DNA of 64,000 nucleotides from Acidovorax radicis N35. Its GTDB lineage: Bacteria; Pseudomonadota; Gammaproteobacteria; Burkholderiales; Burkholderiaceae_C. Positions 45,747 through 55,109 of the stretch are shown in pieces; positions within the stretch are counted from its first letter, which is position 1; each line of letters starts with the position of its first letter. A program made the position numbers and the translations under genes. The notes below the pieces were generated by a model. The model was not told where the DNA came from. It saw only the letters and a program-made list of their open reading frames with translations, and did no database searches. The DNA lies in contig NZ_AFBG01000019.1 of NCBI RefSeq assembly GCF_000204195.1, positions 682,001 through 746,000 of the forward strand. Direction: 5' to 3'.

Positions 45747-46811
45747 ATGACCCCACTGCCCCCTGAACCCGCGCCCGACACCCACGCCGCCGCCGACCAA
45801 CACCCCTACGCCCGCCTCACCCCCGACCAGGTGCTGGACGCACTGGCCGGCGTGGGCCTGTATGGCGATGGGCGCCTCATGGCCTTGTCGTCGTACGAAA
45901 ACCGGGTGTACCAGGTCACGCTGGAAGATGGCGAGCGCGTGGTGGCCAAGTTCTACCGCCCGGGCCGCTGGAGCAAAGCGCAGATCCTCGAAGAACATGC
46001 CTTTGCCGCCGAGCTGATGGCCGCCGAGGTACCCGCCGTGGGACCGCTGGTGTTGAGCGGCAGCACGCTGCACCAGCACGATGGGTTCGCGTTTTCGGTC
46101 AGCCCCTGGCGTGGCGGCCGGCAGCCCGAGCTGGATGATTTTGAGGTGCTGGAATGGATTGGCCGTTTTCTGGCGCGCATCCACACTGTGGGCGCAGCCC
46201 AACCCTTTGTGCACCGCCCGCTGCTGGACCTGCAGAGTTTTGGTACGGCTTCGTACGACTGGCTGCTTGCCCAGGCAATCATCCCGCTCGACATGCAGGC
46301 CCTGTGGAAGGCCCAGTGCGAAAAAGCTCTTGAATTGATAGCTGCTAGCGCTTATCCATCAAGCGCTGGAGCCCCATTTTGCTTGAAAGATGCGACCCCC
46401 ATCCGCTTGCATGGCGACTGCCACCCCGGCAACATCCTCTGGACCCCCCTCGACGAATGGGGCCGGGGTGGCCCGCACTTCGTGGACCTGGATGACGCGC
46501 GCATGGGGCCGGCCGTGCAGGACTTGTGGATGCTGCTGTCGGGCGACCGGCGCCAGCGCACCCACCAGCTCAGCGCACTGATCGACGGGTACGAACAGTT
46601 CCGCAGCTTCGACCGCCGCGAGCTGGCGCTCATCGAGCCACTGCGCACGCTGCGCCTGATCCACTACAGCGCCTGGCTGGCGCGCCGCTGGCAGGACCCG
46701 ATCTTCCCGGTGAACTTCCCGTGGTTTGGCACCAGCGACTACTGGCGCGGGCAGGTGGACATGCTGATCGAGCAGATCGAGGCCATGCAGGAAGAGCCTC
46801 TGGCGGTGTGA
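45747..46811 (+). CDS. srkA: SrkA stress-response kinase (YihE/RdoA family)
   Basis: 354 residues, longer than the E. coli protein (328). APH-like kinase fold: YENRVYQV, VVAKFYRPGRWSKAQILEEHAF, catalytic loop LHGDCHPGN and FVDLDDARMGP, with C-terminal LRLIHYSAWLARRWQDP. Phosphorylates unknown targets in envelope and oxidative stress. A copy of the dispersed palindromic repeat (46322-46385) lies within the frame and encodes about 20 extra residues before the catalytic loop; the frame stays open across it. Confidence 0.93.
   Translation: MTPLPPEPAPDTHAAADQHPYARLTPDQVLDALAGVGLYGDGRLMALSSYENRVYQVTLEDGERVVAKFYRPGRWSKAQILEEHAFAAELMAAEVPAVGPLVLSGSTLHQHDGFAFSVSPWRGGRQPELDDFEVLEWIGRFLARIHTVGAAQPFVHRPLLDLQSFGTASYDWLLAQAIIPLDMQALWKAQCEKALELIAASAYPSSAGAPFCLKDATPIRLHGDCHPGNILWTPLDEWGRGGPHFVDLDDARMGPAVQDLWMLLSGDRRQRTHQLSALIDGYEQFRSFDRRELALIEPLRTLRLIHYSAWLARRWQDPIFPVNFPWFGTSDYWRGQVDMLIEQIEAMQEEPLAV
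46322..46385 (+). repeat. Dispersed palindromic repeat inside srkA, copy g
   Basis: aaaaagctcttgaattgatagctgctagcgcttatccatcaagcgctggagccccattttgc: the best match to the family core (agcgcttatccatcaagcgct as in copy a). It is translated as [21 protein letters not shown] within the kinase, so it inserted without breaking the frame. Confidence 0.85.
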
Positions 46812-47001
46812 GACGAACTCTCCCTGCGCCGCCTTAGGCGCTGGGGCCCGGGCGGGCGGGCGCGATGGCGCACCGCCCATTGCAAACGATTGTCAACCCG
46901 TGTGCACAGGGGCGCGATGTCGCGCAACATCAGAAAAACGACCTCTCAGATAGGGCGCTTCTCTGACTTGCCAGGGGCAGCTTTGCCCGAAGACTCACAC
47001 C

Positions 47002-47706
47002 ATGCGCATTGCCGTCCTGCACGACGACCCCCTTTTGCCCGACATGATCCGGGGCGCCCTTGAGCGCCACCACCATGTGTGCCATTTCTATACCAGCGGT
47101 GCGAGCCTGCTCAAGGACGCACGGCACGAAACCTTTGACCTGCTGATCTCTGGCTGGCACCTGCCGGACATGGACGGCATCGAGGTCATCCAGCGCCTGC
47201 GCGAGATGGCCGGCCAGCAACTGCCCATCCTGCTGGTCACACGCCGCAACGAAGAACGCGACGTGATCGAGGCCCTCAACCGTGGCGCGGACGACTACAT
47301 GGTCAAACCCCTGCGGGTGGGTGAGCTGGTCGCCCGCGTGGCGGCCCTGCTGCGGCGGGCGTACCCGCAGGCCATGGGCGAGCAGCTGGCTTTCGGCCCC
47401 TACCGATTCGACCCGGAGAAACGGCTGCTGTTTCTGCAAGGGGAACCGCTGACACTGAAGAACCGGGAATACGAGCTGGCCCTTTTCATGTTCCGCAACG
47501 CGGGGCGGCTCTTGTCGCGCGCACACCTGCGCGAAGCGGTGTGGGGTGAACGCAGCGAAGCGCCTTCGCGCTCGCTCGACACCCACGTTTCGCGCCTGCG
47601 CGCCAAGCTGCAGTTGGCGCAGCAGGCCCACGGCTACACGATCACCGCCATCTACGGCATGGGCTACCGGCTGGACACGGTGGACCTGGCGAACCTACGC
47701 CCCTGA
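47002..47706 (+). CDS. OmpR-type response regulator lacking the phospho-acceptor Asp
   Basis: 234 residues: receiver domain (1-115) and winged-helix DNA-binding domain (about 125-232; LFMFRNAGRLLSRAHLREAVWG...TITAIYGMGYRL). The acidic pocket HDD, Thr80 (LLVT) and Lys102 (MVKP) are kept, but the phospho-acceptor is Gly51 in LLISGWHLPDMDG, where relatives have Asp. No histidine kinase gene is nearby. It is therefore probably a phosphorylation-independent regulator. ATG 47002 starts the normal receiver. A strong terminator follows. Confidence 0.9.
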   Translation: MRIAVLHDDPLLPDMIRGALERHHHVCHFYTSGASLLKDARHETFDLLISGWHLPDMDGIEVIQRLREMAGQQLPILLVTRRNEERDVIEALNRGADDYMVKPLRVGELVARVAALLRRAYPQAMGEQLAFGPYRFDPEKRLLFLQGEPLTLKNREYELALFMFRNAGRLLSRAHLREAVWGERSEAPSRSLDTHVSRLRAKLQLAQQAHGYTITAIYGMGYRLDTVDLANLRP

Positions 47707-47760
47707 ACGGCCACGCGGAAGGCGCTGCATCAGCCGCCATCCGCTCCACCCTGACCACAA

Positions 47761-47796
47761 AAAAGGCCAGCACGCTTTGCAGCGTGCTGGCCTTTT
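47761..47796 (+). terminator. Rho-independent terminator after the response regulator gene
   Basis: aaaaggccagcacgct-ttgc-agcgtgctggcctttt: a perfect 16-bp stem with a 4-nt loop and T-run, A-run on the other side, so it can end transcription from both the regulator and the opposing IPTL-CTERM gene. Confidence 0.9.
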
Positions 47797-47847
47797 GGCG
47801 TTCCACCGGCCGCCGCGAAGTGATCGCGACGGCGGCTGTGCCCAGGT

Positions 47848-50800
47848 CTACCGGCGGCGGCCGATGGCAGGGTGTTGCCAGGCCATCAGGCCCAGCAGGG
47901 CCGCCAGCAGGATCAGGCCCCATTCCGACAGCGTGGGAATGCCGCTGACCGGCAGGTTCGACACGGTCGTCGTTGCGCTGGAGGTGTTGTTGCTGGGGTT
48001 GGTGTCGCCCGGTGCGTCCAGCGTGGCCGTGTTCACCAGGGGGCGAGCGCCGTTGTAAGGAGACGCCAGCGTGGTGCTGATGGTGAAGGTGCGCGAAGCC
48101 CCCACTGCCAGTGCGCCCACAGCGCAGCGCACGGTACCTGCGGAGTTGACGCAGCCCGCAGCGGACACAAAGTTGACGCCCGGTGGCAGGGTATCCACCA
48201 CCTGGGCACCATTGCTCGCCAACGGGCCGTTGTTGGTGACCACCAGCGTGTAGTCAATCGGCGCACCGGCGGCCAGAGGTCCGGCTGCTGCGGTCTTGCT
48301 CAGCGCCAGATCGGTCGCCACGGTGAAGCGGCGTGCGGTGGTGTCATGCGTCACCACGTTGTTGGCCAGCGTGGTCTCGGTTTCTTCCACCACCACACTC
48401 GCCTGGTTGAAGGCGGTGCCACTGGTGGCGCCTGCCACGGTGAGGGTCTCGGCGCGCATGGCGTAGGTGATCGTGGCGCTCTGGCCGCTGCTCAGCCCCG
48501 GGAAGCTACAGATCAGCGTGCCACTGGTCGCACCCACGGTGGGTTCGGTACAGGCGCCGCCTGCATTCACCGTGAGCGCGCCCTGGTAGCTGAAGGTGGC
48601 CGTGGGCGAGGAGCCCGGCGCGGGGAAGACGTCGGTCATCACCACGTTGGTACCAAAGGACGGTCCGCTGTTGTTCACCGTGATGGTGTACGTCGTCGAT
48701 TGCCCCAGGTCCACCGGGTCAGAGCTGTCCACCTTGTTCACCAGGATGTCCAGCTGCGCCGCCGTCACGGGCGTGGAGGTCGTGGCGCTGTTGTTGGCGG
48801 TGTTCGACTCGGTGGTGGCCGTGGTGGCGGCCACGCTGTTGACCACCGTGCTGCCCGTCGCACTGCCCAGGGGGCGCATGCGGTAGTTCACCGTCTGCTG
48901 CGTGCCGGAATTGATGCTGGCCCAGTTACAGGTGAGCGTTCCGCCCACCGTGCCTGCGGCGATGGGCGCGCAGCTGCCCCCCCCGCTCACGCTCACCACG
49001 TCGATAAAGGCGGCATTGGACGGCAGGGTGTCCACCATCTGCACGGTCTGCGCGGTGGAAGGTCCCGTGTTGCCGATCGTTGCCACAAACGTGATGGGTG
49101 CCCCGGCCGCAACGGTGGAAGGCGTGGCCGTCTTGGCGGCGGTCACGTCCACGATGGCCGTGACCTGGCTGGTCACACTGCCACTGTTGTTGGCCTGGTT
49201 GGGGTCGCCCACGTCGGGGGAGCGCACGGTGGCGGTGTTGGTGCGCGGTCCGGTGACGGCGATGCTGGGGCGCACCACCACGGTCACCGTGGCCTGCGCC
49301 CCGGAGTTCAGCGTGCCCAGGTTACAGCTCAGGTTCTGCGAAGTACCGTTGGTGACGCCGTTGGGGGTGCAACTGCCTTGCGAGGCCACGGCGGACTGGA
49401 AGCCGCCGGTGTTCACCAGGCTGGCCAGCGTGTCTGACACGATGACGTTGGAGGCAGCCGCCGGGCCGACGTTGTCGACCGTGATGACGTAGGTCAGGTT
49501 CTGGCCCGCGACCACGGGGTCCGGCGCAGCCGTCTTGGACACGACGCGCAGGTCAGCCTGGGTGGCCGTGGCGGTGACGCCCACGCCCACGCAATTGTTC
49601 GCCCCATTGCTGTCCACTCGCGCACCAACCCCCAGCGCCACACAGGCATTGTTGGTGACGGTACCCGCGCTGGCCAGCACGGCGGACACGGTGACGGCAG
49701 GCGCATTGGAGTTCGCGTTCAGGCCCGTGGAGCGGGTGCAGTTCCAGGCTGCCACGCCGTTGCCGACAAAGGGCAGTGCATCGCAGGTCCAGCCCGTGGC
49801 GCTAACAAGGCTGTTGAGCGTCACACCGACAGGCACCACGTCGGAGATGGTGATGGCCTGGCCGTTGGGTACCGCCAAGGGGCCGGCGTTGCGCGCCGTC
49901 AGCGTGTAGTTGAACGTCTGGCCCGGCACCACAGGGTTGATGCTGGCCGTCTTGGTCAGCAGCATGTCCGCATCGTTGCTGGCCGTCACGTTGAACGAGG
50001 CCGAGTTGTTCCCGGGCACCGGGTCGGACAGCAGCGTGCTGACGCCCGCCGTGTTGCCCAGCGTACCTGCGCTGTTGGCCGTGGCGGTCACGGTGATGAC
50101 GGGCATGTTGGTGAAGTTGGCGCCGGTGTATTCCGTGCGCGAGCAGGTGATCGTGGCGTCACAGGTCCAGCCCGTGCCCACAGCGGACACGAAGGTGAGC
50201 CCCGCGCCGAGCGTATCGGTCACCGTGACGGGCTGGCCCACCAGCGACACCCCGCCATTGAGCCGTGGCGTGAGGGTGTACACCACGTTGGAGCCCTGGG
50301 CCACGTTGGAGCTGGAGGCTGTCTTGGTGATGGACACGTCGGCGCCCGAAGCGGACGTCACGTCCGCCGAGGTGGTGTTGTTGGACGTATTGCCATCGGG
50401 CATGGCGGAGTTGTCGGGCTTGATGCCATCGATGGCAAAGGCCGCCGTGACCGTGCCATTGACATTGGACACGGCGGGAACAGTCAGCACCGAGGCGGAC
50501 GCTCCGTTGGCCAGTGTGCCCGTGCGCGTGCAGGTGACCGTGCCGCTGCTCAGCGGGTACCCGCTGGACGGTGTGCACGACCAGCCCGATCCCGAAGGCG
50601 CTGCCGTGATCGACGCGCCGCTGGGAACGGTGAAGGTGATGCGCTGGCTGCCATCGGCCGCGTTCGGGCCGTTGTTGGCAGCCTGCAGCGCATAGCTGTA
50701 GGCCTGGCCGGCCACCACGTTGGCGGCCGAAGGCGTGGCCACGAGCGCGAGGTCCGCCGCCTGCGTGGCGGTGGTGTCCTGCACGCTGTTGACGTTGTTG

Positions 50801-51330
50801 CTGGTGTTGGGATCGGACGTGGCGCTGGAGGCCGTGGCCGTGTTGGTCCACACCCCGGCGGAAGGCAGCCTTACGCGGATGGTCACGGTCTGGTTGGTGT
50901 TGAACGCAATGTTGCCCAGCGCGCAATTGACCGTCCCGCCCGCTTGGTTGCAGGTGCCCGCCGTGGTGTTCACGTCGATGAACGTGGAACCCGCCGGAAG
51001 GGTGTCCACCAGGGTGACGCCGGTAGCGCCGTTGGGGCCGTTGTTGTCGATGCGCAGCGTGTAGGTGAAGATGCCGCCAGCGGGCCCGGGGTCGGGGGAG
51101 TCTGCATGGTTGACCACCAGGTCGGCGGACTGCGCCATGGCAGCCCCCGCAAACAGGCCACCGGCCAGCAAGAGCCAGCGAAAGCGGCGTACCGCGCTTT
51201 GCACAGGGCGCGGGGCAACCCGCGCCTGCGGGGTGGCAGGGCTTGTGGCCGGCTGCACGGACCCGCTGGATGTCTGCGCGCGCCAGAAGGCGCATGCGCT
51301 CATCCAGGGTCGCGTCAATCGATAGAGCAT
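47848..51330 (-). CDS. Surface protein with about eight DUF11 modules and an IPTL-CTERM sorting signal
   Basis: About 1160 residues. Signal peptide (to about residue 66, LAGGLFAGAAMAQ), then about eight DUF11-type Ig-like modules of about 120 residues (D(L/V)...K(T/V)...V..G...Y(T/V)...N.GP...V.DTLP.G). The tail is GIPTLSEWGLILLAALLGLMAW...RRR, the IPTL-CTERM tripartite signal (motif, hydrophobic helix, basic end), recognised by a membrane peptidase-like system not encoded here. Probably exported and displayed or released. ATG 51330 with AGGAGA; the frame extends 57 codons further upstream without support. Confidence 0.9.
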   Translation of the reverse strand: MLYRLTRPWMSACAFWRAQTSSGSVQPATSPATPQARVAPRPVQSAVRRFRWLLLAGGLFAGAAMAQSADLVVNHADSPDPGPAGGIFTYTLRIDNNGPNGATGVTLVDTLPAGSTFIDVNTTAGTCNQAGGTVNCALGNIAFNTNQTVTIRVRLPSAGVWTNTATASSATSDPNTSNNVNSVQDTTATQAADLALVATPSAANVVAGQAYSYALQAANNGPNAADGSQRITFTVPSGASITAAPSGSGWSCTPSSGYPLSSGTVTCTRTGTLANGASASVLTVPAVSNVNGTVTAAFAIDGIKPDNSAMPDGNTSNNTTSADVTSASGADVSITKTASSSNVAQGSNVVYTLTPRLNGGVSLVGQPVTVTDTLGAGLTFVSAVGTGWTCDATITCSRTEYTGANFTNMPVITVTATANSAGTLGNTAGVSTLLSDPVPGNNSASFNVTASNDADMLLTKTASINPVVPGQTFNYTLTARNAGPLAVPNGQAITISDVVPVGVTLNSLVSATGWTCDALPFVGNGVAAWNCTRSTGLNANSNAPAVTVSAVLASAGTVTNNACVALGVGARVDSNGANNCVGVGVTATATQADLRVVSKTAAPDPVVAGQNLTYVITVDNVGPAAASNVIVSDTLASLVNTGGFQSAVASQGSCTPNGVTNGTSQNLSCNLGTLNSGAQATVTVVVRPSIAVTGPRTNTATVRSPDVGDPNQANNSGSVTSQVTAIVDVTAAKTATPSTVAAGAPITFVATIGNTGPSTAQTVQMVDTLPSNAAFIDVVSVSGGGSCAPIAAGTVGGTLTCNWASINSGTQQTVNYRMRPLGSATGSTVVNSVAATTATTESNTANNSATTSTPVTAAQLDILVNKVDSSDPVDLGQSTTYTITVNNSGPSFGTNVVMTDVFPAPGSSPTATFSYQGALTVNAGGACTEPTVGATSGTLICSFPGLSSGQSATITYAMRAETLTVAGATSGTAFNQASVVVEETETTLANNVVTHDTTARRFTVATDLALSKTAAAGPLAAGAPIDYTLVVTNNGPLASNGAQVVDTLPPGVNFVSAAGCVNSAGTVRCAVGALAVGASRTFTISTTLASPYNGARPLVNTATLDAPGDTNPSNNTSSATTTVSNLPVSGIPTLSEWGLILLAALLGLMAWQHPAIGRRR

Positions 51331-51642
51331 CAAAATTCTCCTGAGGTGAATGGCTTCAACTTCCGGCCACGCCGCAACCTCACCAGGCCCCGACGGGCTG
51401 GCAAAAAATGCATGGGAGTGCGTGGATATGCCGTGGCCGCCACGGACCAAGGCTGGGTTGGAATTTATCGACGGACGGGTGCGCAATCCGCGCGGCAACA
51501 ATCGTTAACGGTTGTGAACGGTATTGCGTATTGTTTGCACCACGGGCGCGCACCCTCCCTGTGGGCAACACAGGTGGTGGACCGGCTGGGGACCCCTGGG
51601 CTATGCTGCGCCATCTTTGATCCACCGCGAGTTGGCCCACCC
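51331..51642. other. 312-bp divergent region between the IPTL-CTERM gene and a hypothetical gene
   Basis: Holds two dyads: ccgtggc-c-gccacgg (51431-51445) and acaatcgttaacggttgt (51498-51515, 16 of 18 symmetric with a CGTTAACG core). No promoter is clear. Either dyad could be an operator, with the second nearer the centre of the region. Confidence 0.4.
51498..51515. promoter_or_regulatory. Palindrome acaatcgttaacggttgt, candidate operator
   Basis: Centred on perfect CGTTAACG with ACAA/TTGT flanks (two mismatched positions), about 130 bp upstream of the hypothetical gene and 170 bp from the IPTL-CTERM gene. Regulator unknown. Confidence 0.3.
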
Positions 51643-51951
51643 ATGAAGGACATGTTTCGCACGCTCCTCTCCATTCGCCAGAAGCGCAGGCCCGCCCCCG
51701 TGGGGCCTTTGCCCGCCGTGGGCACCGTCATCCTGCGGGGAGAGGTCAAGATGGCCATCACCCACCCGGTGCCCCGGGAGCTGTGGGACTGGCTGGTGCT
51801 CTCGGGATGGCGCAACCTGCCGGTCAAGAACGACCGGCGCAAGGGACAGCGCGTACCAGAGGGCGCGCTCAAGGAGCTGATCGACACCGACCCGCAGGAA
51901 CGCAACCAGGCGCACAGCCGCATCCTGGAGCAGGCACAGCCCGAAGACTGA
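51643..51951 (+). CDS. Hypothetical protein, 102 residues
   Basis: Basic, no signal peptide. VILRGEVKMAITHPVPRELWDWLVLSGWRNLPVKNDRRKGQRVPEGALKELIDTDPQERNQAHSRILEQAQ looks like a small folded protein, possibly nucleic-acid-binding, but I recognise no family. ATG 51643 is the likely start; an upstream open frame reaches much further but overlaps the divergent promoter region. A terminator follows 24 bp on. Confidence 0.65.
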   Translation: MKDMFRTLLSIRQKRRPAPVGPLPAVGTVILRGEVKMAITHPVPRELWDWLVLSGWRNLPVKNDRRKGQRVPEGALKELIDTDPQERNQAHSRILEQAQPED

Positions 51952-51975
51952 ACAGCCTCGGCAAGCCCCATAAAA

Positions 51976-52008
51976 AAACCCCGATGGCGCCAGGCGCCAC
52001 CGGGGTTT
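51976..52008 (+). terminator. Rho-independent terminator after the hypothetical gene
   Basis: aaaccccgatggcgcc..ggcgccaccggggttt: stem of about 16 bp with one mismatch and a T-run, followed directly by a dispersed repeat. It separates the hypothetical gene from the convergent htpG gene. Confidence 0.75.
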
Positions 52009-52066
52009 GCTATTATTTCAATAGCTTATAGCGCTTGATATACAAGCGCCAACGGCCCATTTGGCC
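52009..52066 (+). repeat. Dispersed palindromic repeat, copy h
   Basis: gctattatttcaatagcttatagcgcttgatatacaagcgccaacggcccattt: agcgctt...aagcgcc core with the left gctat...atagc dyad intact. Lies between convergent transcripts at the end of htpG. Confidence 0.7.
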
Positions 52067-52073
52067 TCAACTC

Positions 52074-54050
52074 TTACACCAGCAAGGCGTTCACGCGCTT
52101 CACATACGCAGCGGGGTCTTCGGGCAGGCCGCCTTCGGCCAGCAGCGCCTGGTCAAACAGGATGTGCGCGAGGTCGTGGAAGTGCACGCTGCCGTCGAGC
52201 TTCTTGACCAGAGCGTGTTCGGCGTTCACCTCCAGCACGGGTTTGGTCTCGGGCGCCTGCTGGCCAGCCTGCTTGAGCATGCGGGCCAGCTGGGTGCTCA
52301 TGCCGTCGTCCTGCACCACCAGGCAGGCGGGTGAATCGACGAGGCGCGTGGTCACGCGCACGTCTTCGGCCTTGTCCTTCAGCGCTTCTTTGAGCTTGGC
52401 CAGCACGGGCTTGAAGGCTTCGGCGGCTTCCTCGGCGGCCTTCTTCTCGGCTTCGTCCTGCAGCGTGCCCAGATCGACCGCGCCCTTGGCCACGCTTTGC
52501 AGCGGGGTGCCATCAAACTCGTGCAGGTAGTTCAGCGCCCACTCGTCCACGCGGTCCGTCATCAAGAGCACTTCGATGCCCTTCTTCTTGAAGACTTCGA
52601 GCTGCGGGCTGTTCTTGGCGGCGGCCAGGGTGTCGGCAGTGATGTAGTAAATCGCCTCCTGGCCTTCCTTCATGCGCGCCTTGTAGTCGGCAAAGCCCAC
52701 GGTGGCGGTATCGCTTGTGGTGGACGCAAAACGCAGCAGCTTGGCCAGGCGCTCGCGGTTGCCAAAGTCTTCGCCCAGGCCTTCTTTCAGCACAGCGCCG
52801 AATTCGGCGTAGAACTGGCTGTACTTGCCTTCCTTGGCCTTGTCGTCGGCATCCACCACGTCGGTCACGCCGTCCGCGTTGGCCGACGCGTCGTGCTTGT
52901 CATGTTTGGCCAGGTCTTCCAGCATGCTCAGCACGCGCTTGGTCGAGCCTTCGCGGATGGCGCGCACGTCGCGGCTTTCCTGCAGCAACTCGCGGCTCAC
53001 GTTCAGGGGCAGGTCGGCCGAGTCGATCACGCCCTTCACAAAGCGCAGGTAGGTCGGCAGCAGCGCCTCGGCGTCGTCCATGATGAACACACGCTTCACA
53101 TACAGCTTCACGCCCGCCTTCTTGTCGCGGTTCCACAAATCGAATGGCGCCTTGGCGGGGATGTACAGGAGTTGCGTGTACTCGGTGTTGCCCTCGACGC
53201 GGTTGTGCGCCCAGGTCAGCGGGGCTTCGTGGTCGTGGCTGATGGTTTTGTAGAACTCGGCGTACTGCTCGTCGGTCACGTCCTTCTTGGGGCGGGTCCA
53301 CAAGGCGCTGGCCTTGTTGATGGTTTCCCACTCGCCGGTCTTGACCATGCCGCCGGGCTGGCGGCCTCCGGCTTCGTCGCCGGGGGTGATGAGCTCGCCG
53401 TCTTTCCACTCTTCCTTTTCCATCAGGATGGGCAGGCTGATGTGGTCCGAATACTTGGCGATGACCTGCTTGAGCTTCCAGGCGTTGAGGTATTCCTCGG
53501 CGTCATCGCGCAGGTGCAGAATGATGCTGGTGCCGCGCTGCGCGCGGGTGATGGCTTCGACCTCGAAGTCGCCCGTGCCGCCGCTCACCCAGCGCACGCC
53601 CTGGTCGGCGGGCAGGCCCGCGCGGCGCGATTCCACCGTGATCTTGTCGGCCACGATGAAGCCTGAATAAAAGCCCACGCCGAACTGGCCGATGAGTTGC
53701 GCGTCCTGCTTCTGGTCGCCGCTGAGCTTGCCCATGAAGTCCTTGGTGCCGCTCTTGGCAATGGTGCCAAGGTGGTCAATAGCCTCCTGTTCGCTCATGC
53801 CGATGCCGTTGTCGGTGATGGTGAGCGTCTTGGCATCCTTGTCAAAGGTCACGCGCACTTCGAGGTTGGGGGCGTCCTCGAACAGTGCAGAGTTGTTCAG
53901 GCCTTCAAAACGCAGTTTGTCGCAGGCGTCCGAGGCATTGGAGATCAGCTCGCGCAGGAAGATTTCCTGGTTGGAATACAGCGAATGCGTGACAAGGTGC
54001 AGCAGTTGGGCCACTTCGGCCTGGAACGACAGGGTCTGTTTGGTGCTCAT
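52074..54050 (-). CDS. htpG: HtpG, Hsp90 chaperone
   Basis: 658 residues, ATP-dependent cytosolic chaperone. N-terminal GHKL nucleotide domain ([67 protein letters not shown]), middle domain, and C-terminal dimerisation domain ([10 protein letters not shown]). ATG 54050 starts [20 protein letters not shown] sigma-32-like promoter lies upstream, with a hairpin in its leader. It is divergent from aqpZ. Confidence 0.97.
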   Translation of the reverse strand: MSTKQTLSFQAEVAQLLHLVTHSLYSNQEIFLRELISNASDACDKLRFEGLNNSALFEDAPNLEVRVTFDKDAKTLTITDNGIGMSEQEAIDHLGTIAKSGTKDFMGKLSGDQKQDAQLIGQFGVGFYSGFIVADKITVESRRAGLPADQGVRWVSGGTGDFEVEAITRAQRGTSIILHLRDDAEEYLNAWKLKQVIAKYSDHISLPILMEKEEWKDGELITPGDEAGGRQPGGMVKTGEWETINKASALWTRPKKDVTDEQYAEFYKTISHDHEAPLTWAHNRVEGNTEYTQLLYIPAKAPFDLWNRDKKAGVKLYVKRVFIMDDAEALLPTYLRFVKGVIDSADLPLNVSRELLQESRDVRAIREGSTKRVLSMLEDLAKHDKHDASANADGVTDVVDADDKAKEGKYSQFYAEFGAVLKEGLGEDFGNRERLAKLLRFASTTSDTATVGFADYKARMKEGQEAIYYITADTLAAAKNSPQLEVFKKKGIEVLLMTDRVDEWALNYLHEFDGTPLQSVAKGAVDLGTLQDEAEKKAAEEAAEAFKPVLAKLKEALKDKAEDVRVTTRLVDSPACLVVQDDGMSTQLARMLKQAGQQAPETKPVLEVNAEHALVKKLDGSVHFHDLAHILFDQALLAEGGLPEDPAAYVKRVNALLV

Positions 54051-54084
54051 GGTGTCTTGGGGGTTGCTGTGTAGGGGGCAAAAA

Positions 54085-54126
54085 GAACGCCTTTCGCGCG
54101 CCAAAGGTCGGCGAGGAAAGGCGTTC
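54085..54126 (-). promoter_or_regulatory. 11-bp hairpin in the htpG leader
   Basis: gaacgcctttc (54085-54095) and gaaaggcgttc (54116-54126) form a perfect stem with a 20-nt loop, close to the expected 5' end of the htpG mRNA. It could be a heat-responsive or stabilising structure; it does not cover the ribosome site directly, so an RNA-thermometer role is only a guess. Confidence 0.4.
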
Positions 54127-54137
54127 GCGCGTGTTCA

Positions 54138-54164
54138 CCTCGGGGCAGACTGGTTGATTTCAAG
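54138..54164 (-). promoter_or_regulatory. htpG: Sigma-32 (RpoH)-type heat-shock promoter of htpG
   Basis: On the minus strand CTTGAA, a 13-nt spacer, then CCCCGA: close to the RpoH consensus CTTGAA-N13-CCCCAT. It lies about 90 bp upstream of ATG 54050, which fits heat-shock control of htpG. Confidence 0.65.
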
Positions 54165-54247
54165 GGCAGGCCTGCGCAGCAACCCCCCGCACCACCCGTC
54201 CTCGCTACCTGGGCCCGCCCCCCAAAGCCGGCCAACGCTGAAGATTG

Positions 54248-54276
54248 TTGACAATTTGCAGGAAGTTGGCAGTATT
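54248..54276 (+). promoter_or_regulatory. aqpZ: Sigma-70-like promoter of aqpZ (tentative)
   Basis: TTGACA (54248-54253), 17-nt spacer, AGTATT as a weak -10, about 100 bp upstream of ATG 54375. The -35 is perfect and the -10 is poor. Confidence 0.4.
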
Positions 54277-54374
54277 TTTTGTCATTTAGACCCCATAAGA
54301 TGCACGCGGCTGAAGCTGCTCTGCGAGGGGCGGCCTTCAAATCCTTTGCCCCTTCCCTTCGGAGCCTTCCTGCC

Positions 54375-55070
54375 ATGCCCACATCCCTTCAAAAATGGTC
54401 CGCCGAGTTCCTCGGCACGTTCTGGCTGACCCTGGGCGGCTGCGGCAGTGCCGTGCTGGCCGCCGCCTTCCCGCAGCTGGGCATTGGTTTTGTCGGCGTG
54501 TCCCTGGCCTTTGGCCTCACGGTGCTGACAGGGGCCTACGCCCTGGGACCGATCTCGGGCGGGCATTTCAACCCCGCCGTGTCGGTGGGGCTGGCGCTGG
54601 GGGGCCGGTTCAAGGCGTCCGAGCTGCCCGGCTACGTGGTGGCCCAGGTACTGGGCGCCATTGCCGCGGCGGGTGTGCTGTATCTCATTGCCACGGGCAA
54701 GCCAGGCGCAGACATCGGTGGCTTTGCCACGAACGGTTATGGCGAACACTCCCCCGGCGGCTATGGACTGGTGGCTGCTGTGGTGACGGAGGTCGTGCTG
54801 ACGGCCATCTTCCTCATCGTGATCCTGGGCGCCACGGCCAAACGCGCGGCCAGCGGCTTTGGCGGGCTGGCGATTGGCCTGTGCCTCACGCTCATCCACC
54901 TGATCTCCATCCCGGTGACCAACACCTCGGTCAACCCAGCCCGCAGCACCGGCCCGGCGCTGTTTGGCCCGGCCTATGCGCTGTCGGAACTGTGGGTCTT
55001 CTGGGCCGCCCCCATTGCAGGTGCTCTGCTGGGCGCCGCCATCTACCGCGCGCTGCTCAGCGACGACTGA
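54375..55070 (+). CDS. aqpZ: Aquaporin Z
   Basis: 231 residues, six membrane helices. Both NPA motifs are intact: [11 protein letters not shown] and [14 protein letters not shown]. The Arg after the second NPA and the narrow-pore residues fit a water-selective channel rather than a glycerol facilitator. ATG 54375 (MPTSLQKW) is preferred; the frame is open further upstream. It is divergent from htpG across a 324-bp region. Confidence 0.94.
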   Translation: MPTSLQKWSAEFLGTFWLTLGGCGSAVLAAAFPQLGIGFVGVSLAFGLTVLTGAYALGPISGGHFNPAVSVGLALGGRFKASELPGYVVAQVLGAIAAAGVLYLIATGKPGADIGGFATNGYGEHSPGGYGLVAAVVTEVVLTAIFLIVILGATAKRAASGFGGLAIGLCLTLIHLISIPVTNTSVNPARSTGPALFGPAYALSELWVFWAAPIAGALLGAAIYRALLSDD

Positions 55071-55109
55071 AACGACTCCCGCACGGGCCGCGGGCCGTGC
55101 TCCGGGTGA

